Assembly (NCBI GenBank): GCA_964549375.1
Contig: CAZJWF010000074.1
Location: 1 to 15,664 of the forward strand
From: JAHDDY01 sp964549375
GTDB taxonomy: Bacteria > Pseudomonadota > Alphaproteobacteria > Rhodobacterales > Rhodobacteraceae
Reading direction: 5' to 3'
Length of the DNA stretch: 15,664 bases
This document shows positions 13,393 to 15,664 of this stretch, piece by piece. How positions within the stretch are numbered: position 1 is the stretch's first letter; the number at the start of each line of letters is the position of its first letter. Position numbers and translations under genes: made by a program. The notes beneath the pieces are model-generated. The model worked only from the letters and a program-made list of their open reading frames with translations. It was not told where the DNA came from and made no database searches.

Positions 13393-14535
13393 ATGACTCC
13401 CAATATGCCATTGCCCGACCTTCTCGAAGCGGTGCGCCGCAACGCGGCCTTGCCTGATAGCCAAGCCGAGGCAACGCCGCCGCAGGTCTACACCTCGCCC
13501 GCGTTTCTGGAACTGGAACGCGATGCGATCTTTAACAAGGAATGGGTGTGCGTCGGGCGCAGCGACGAATTTTCTGATCCCGGTGATTATCGCGTTACCA
13601 CGATTTCGCGCGATGAGGTGATTGTCATCCGAGACCGCGAAGGCACCCTGCGCGCGATGTCGAACATTTGCCGTCACCGGATGATGAGCCTGCTGAGCGG
13701 CGAAGGGTCGGTCAACGCAAAGGTGAGTTGCCCCTATCACGCATGGACCTATGCGTTAGACGGCCAGTTGATCGGCGCGCCGCACATGTCGGACGACTTT
13801 GACAAAAGCGCTTGCTCGCTCCCGCAATTTGCGGTCGAGGAGTGGTTGGGGTGGGTCTATGTGAATCTCGATCCGCAGGCCGAACCTTTGGCCCCGCGCC
13901 TTGCTCCTATTGCGGAACGTCTCGCGAATTATGACATCGGCAGTTACCGCACGCTCTTTCGGGTGAACGAAGTTTGGGACACGAACTGGAAAATTCTGTT
14001 TCAGAATTTCATGGAGCCATATCACCTCTTTGCGGTCCATTCACAAACCGTCGAACCGGCCTTGCCCACACGCCTCGCTGTTGTGCAAGAGGGTGGCTCC
14101 GGTTTTTGCCTTTATACCCAAGGGCGTCTGCCCGGCGTCGCGTATGAATATGGCGAGGCGATGCAAAATCCGAATCCGGCCTTGACCGAAGAGGAAACGA
14201 ATACGGTTCCTCTTTTTGGGGCGTTTCCCGGCCACGTCGCGTCGATCTCGCCAGAGCGGACATTCTGGATGTCGTTTATGCCGATTGATGTCTCACATGT
14301 GCAGGTGTTTTGGGGCGTGGATATTCATCCCAATGCGATGCCCGAAGGCGAGGCGCGCGTGCAACGGATTGCGGCGCTCAAAGCCAGCTTTCACGCCATT
14401 AATGATGAGGACAAACCCGTCACCGCCGCCATTGCCCGCAATGCAAAAGCCCTTGCTGCTGAACCCGGTCGATTGTCGCAAAAGGAAAAGACGATTTGGG
14501 ATTTCCAGCGTTACCTCGCCCGAATGCTGACATAA
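13393..14535 (+). CDS. Rieske non-heme iron oxygenase, alpha subunit
   Basis: 380 residues. The Rieske [2Fe-2S] domain has Cys93-x-His95 ('ICRHR') and Cys113-x2-His116 ('CPYH'). The catalytic domain has 'NFMEPYHLFAVH' with iron ligands His211 and His216 and a candidate third acidic ligand late in the chain ('NDEDKP'). The residue that links the two centres is usually Asp; here it is Glu208, as reported for carnitine monooxygenase CntA. Length and layout fit enzymes that N-demethylate or hydroxylate quaternary amines (GbcA, CntA, Stc2 types). No ferredoxin reductase is in the window, so electrons must come from an unlinked protein. GGAGG lies 7 bases before the ATG, 14 bases after the M24 stop. 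The substrate is unknown. Confidence 0.88.
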   Translation: MTPNMPLPDLLEAVRRNAALPDSQAEATPPQVYTSPAFLELERDAIFNKEWVCVGRSDEFSDPGDYRVTTISRDEVIVIRDREGTLRAMSNICRHRMMSLLSGEGSVNAKVSCPYHAWTYALDGQLIGAPHMSDDFDKSACSLPQFAVEEWLGWVYVNLDPQAEPLAPRLAPIAERLANYDIGSYRTLFRVNEVWDTNWKILFQNFMEPYHLFAVHSQTVEPALPTRLAVVQEGGSGFCLYTQGRLPGVAYEYGEAMQNPNPALTEEETNTVPLFGAFPGHVASISPERTFWMSFMPIDVSHVQVFWGVDIHPNAMPEGEARVQRIAALKASFHAINDEDKPVTAAIARNAKALAAEPGRLSQKEKTIWDFQRYLARMLT

Positions 14536-14590
14536 CCGCGCGGGCCAACCAGAGCGAATGAAGCGAAAACGACAGACGAAGAGGTAAAAG

Positions 14591-15460
14591 ATGGCTCATC
14601 TGACGCAAGAACAGAAAGATCAATTTTGGCGCGACGGCGTGCTGGTGGTAGACAACGCCGTCAGTGGGGACCAACTCGCTGACTTGCGCCGTGTCTTCTC
14701 CGAATGGGTGGAGGAAAGCCGCACATATGCCGACGATTACGGCGAAACGCTCGACGGTCGACCTCGCTTTGATTTGCAGCCGGGGCACAGTTCCGAAAAG
14801 CCCGCGCTGCGGCGCGTGCAATCCCCCGAAGAAGTCTCAGATACTTTTTCCTCGATCATGCGCGAGGCGCGCACGGTTGATTTTTGTGCAGAGCTTCTCG
14901 GCCCCAACCTCCGGTTCCACCACGGCAAGGTGAATTCGAAACTTCCGGGGTCTGCGACACAGGTCAAATGGCATCAGGACTTTCCTTTCCAACCGATGAC
15001 CAACGACGATATGATCACCTGTTTGCTGTTTGTCGATGATGTGACACTGGAAAATGGTCCACTCGAAGTGATCAAAGGGAGCCACAAGGGACCGATTTAT
15101 TCTCACTGGCATGACGGCGTGTTCACGGGAGCGATCGACGAGACAATCGTCGAGGAGCAACGCGATCAAATCACGTCCTGTATCGGGCCTGCTGGTTCAG
15201 TTTGCTTGATGCATGTCCGTTTGTTGCATGGGTCTGCGCCGAACTTGTCGGATAAACCGCGCACGCTCTATATCACAACCTACTGCGCGGAAGACGCCAT
15301 TGAGCTTAGTCCGAACCACCTGCCGAGCACATTGACGCTGGATTTGGTTCGCGGTGAAGAATCGGGGCGGGTACGCTGCGTACCTTATGATATGCAGCTC
15401 CCCGCCGTTCCCAAGGCAACGTCGTTCTTCGCGCAGCAAGAGGGCCGCGACGGCGCGTAA
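14591..15460 (+). CDS. phytanoyl-CoA dioxygenase (PhyH)-family Fe(II)/2-oxoglutarate oxygenase
   Basis: 289 residues. Iron ligands are visible as His128-x-Asp130 ('KWHQDFPF') and a distal His213 ('LLHGSAPNLSDKPR'), with Arg224 placed to bind 2-oxoglutarate. 'LENGPLEVIKGSHKGPI' near 153-169 is the usual PhyH helper motif. The family hydroxylates small polar substrates (ectoine in EctD, L-proline relatives and others) as well as phytanoyl-CoA. The context, behind a Rieske oxygenase and two ectoine-hydrolase-like proteins, suggests a small zwitterion rather than a lipid. AAGAGG is 6 bases before the ATG. It is the last gene of the operon; its stop lies 8 bases from the stop of a convergent gene. 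It is not close enough to EctD to call it so. Confidence 0.87.
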   Translation: MAHLTQEQKDQFWRDGVLVVDNAVSGDQLADLRRVFSEWVEESRTYADDYGETLDGRPRFDLQPGHSSEKPALRRVQSPEEVSDTFSSIMREARTVDFCAELLGPNLRFHHGKVNSKLPGSATQVKWHQDFPFQPMTNDDMITCLLFVDDVTLENGPLEVIKGSHKGPIYSHWHDGVFTGAIDETIVEEQRDQITSCIGPAGSVCLMHVRLLHGSAPNLSDKPRTLYITTYCAEDAIELSPNHLPSTLTLDLVRGEESGRVRCVPYDMQLPAVPKATSFFAQQEGRDGA

Positions 15461-15468
15461 CCTGTCGG

Positions 15469-15663
15469 TTATTCCGTTACGCCAGCGGGATTGTCGACAT
15501 CGCGGCCCAGCGCGGCGAGGTCAGAATATCGGTCGCCGATCCGGTGATGCGGACGGCCTCCAGTTGCTGCGCCCAGCGCGACGACCAATTCGTCATGCGC
15601 GGGCGCATCATAGATTGAAAACTGCACAGTCAGATAGTGCGAGCGTCGTCCAGTGTCGTGCTT
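15469..15663 (-). CDS. unknown protein, C-terminal fragment (5' end outside window)
   Basis: An open frame enters from the right edge and ends with TAA at 15469-15471, giving 64 residues ('RRSHYLTVQFSIYDAPAHDE', then 'LVVALGAATGGRPHHRIGDR', ending 'DVDNPAGVTE'). Composition and codon use fit the neighbouring genes, and it is the only minus-strand frame open across this stretch that looks like protein. I do not recognise the family. It converges on the PhyH gene with 8 bases between stops. Confidence 0.5.
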   Translation of the reverse strand, partial: KHDTGRRSHYLTVQFSIYDAPAHDELVVALGAATGGRPHHRIGDRYSDLAALGRDVDNPAGVTE

Positions 15664-15664
15664 A

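Noticed and set aside
14591..15460. Ectoine hydroxylase EctD
   Set aside because: It is in the same superfamily, but I do not see the EctD signature block and no ectABC genes are present.

Overview
The window looks like a chromosomal segment of an alphaproteobacterium of the Rhodobacterales (marine Roseobacter type). This rests on moderately high G+C coding DNA, on the sequence type of ArgD, ArgF, Hsp33, RibF, CoaA and the HAD-IIA protein, and on a PAS_5-type PAS protein. No rRNA, tRNA, IS element, CRISPR array or phage gene was seen.

Layout, left to right. (1) 1-557, minus: an amino-acid-type ABC solute-binding protein cut by the window edge, with no visible signal peptide, divergent from argD. 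(2) 766-2931, plus: argD-argF, two arginine-biosynthesis genes, ended by a hairpin. ArgF carries Asp instead of Cys in the signature HCLP motif. (3) 3070-3435, minus: a single-domain PilZ protein, then an AT-rich divergent intergenic region. (4) 3720-5369, plus: hslO (Hsp33) and a small Rhodobacterales-type lipoprotein, whose stop overlaps the stop of convergent coaA. (5) 5366-7798, minus: maoC-like hydratase, a doubtful 44-codon ORF, ribF and coaA, tightly packed as a cofactor/CoA group. ribF and coaA overlap by 8 bases. (6) 7799-8570: a repeat-rich, AT-rich intergenic region and a low-G+C PAS_5 gene on the plus strand, sitting between otherwise minus-strand genes. (7) 8592-10753, minus: a HAD-IIA hydrolase and an M24/creatinase-fold hydrolase. 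(8) 11027-15460, plus: an ArgE/DapE-type M20 deacylase, a second M24/creatinase-fold hydrolase, a Rieske oxygenase alpha subunit and a PhyH-type Fe(II)/2-oxoglutarate oxygenase. A truncated unknown gene enters from the right edge on the minus strand.

The most interesting part is 9578-15460. The two M24 proteins resemble ectoine hydrolase (DoeA/EutD) and creatinase rather than aminopeptidases: both lack most of the M24 metal ligands but keep the catalytic-type histidine. With an M20 deacylase, a Rieske oxygenase and a PhyH oxygenase beside them, they read as a catabolic module for a small N-containing osmolyte-like compound (cyclic amidine, guanidino or N-methylated zwitterion). The expected chemistry is oxidation or demethylation by the two oxygenases, C-N hydrolysis by the M24 pair, and removal of an N-acyl group by the M20 enzyme. 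No transporter, regulator or Rieske reductase lies in the window, so the substrate is open and this is an inference. The ArgE-like gene should not be read as arginine biosynthesis just because argD and argF are in the same window.
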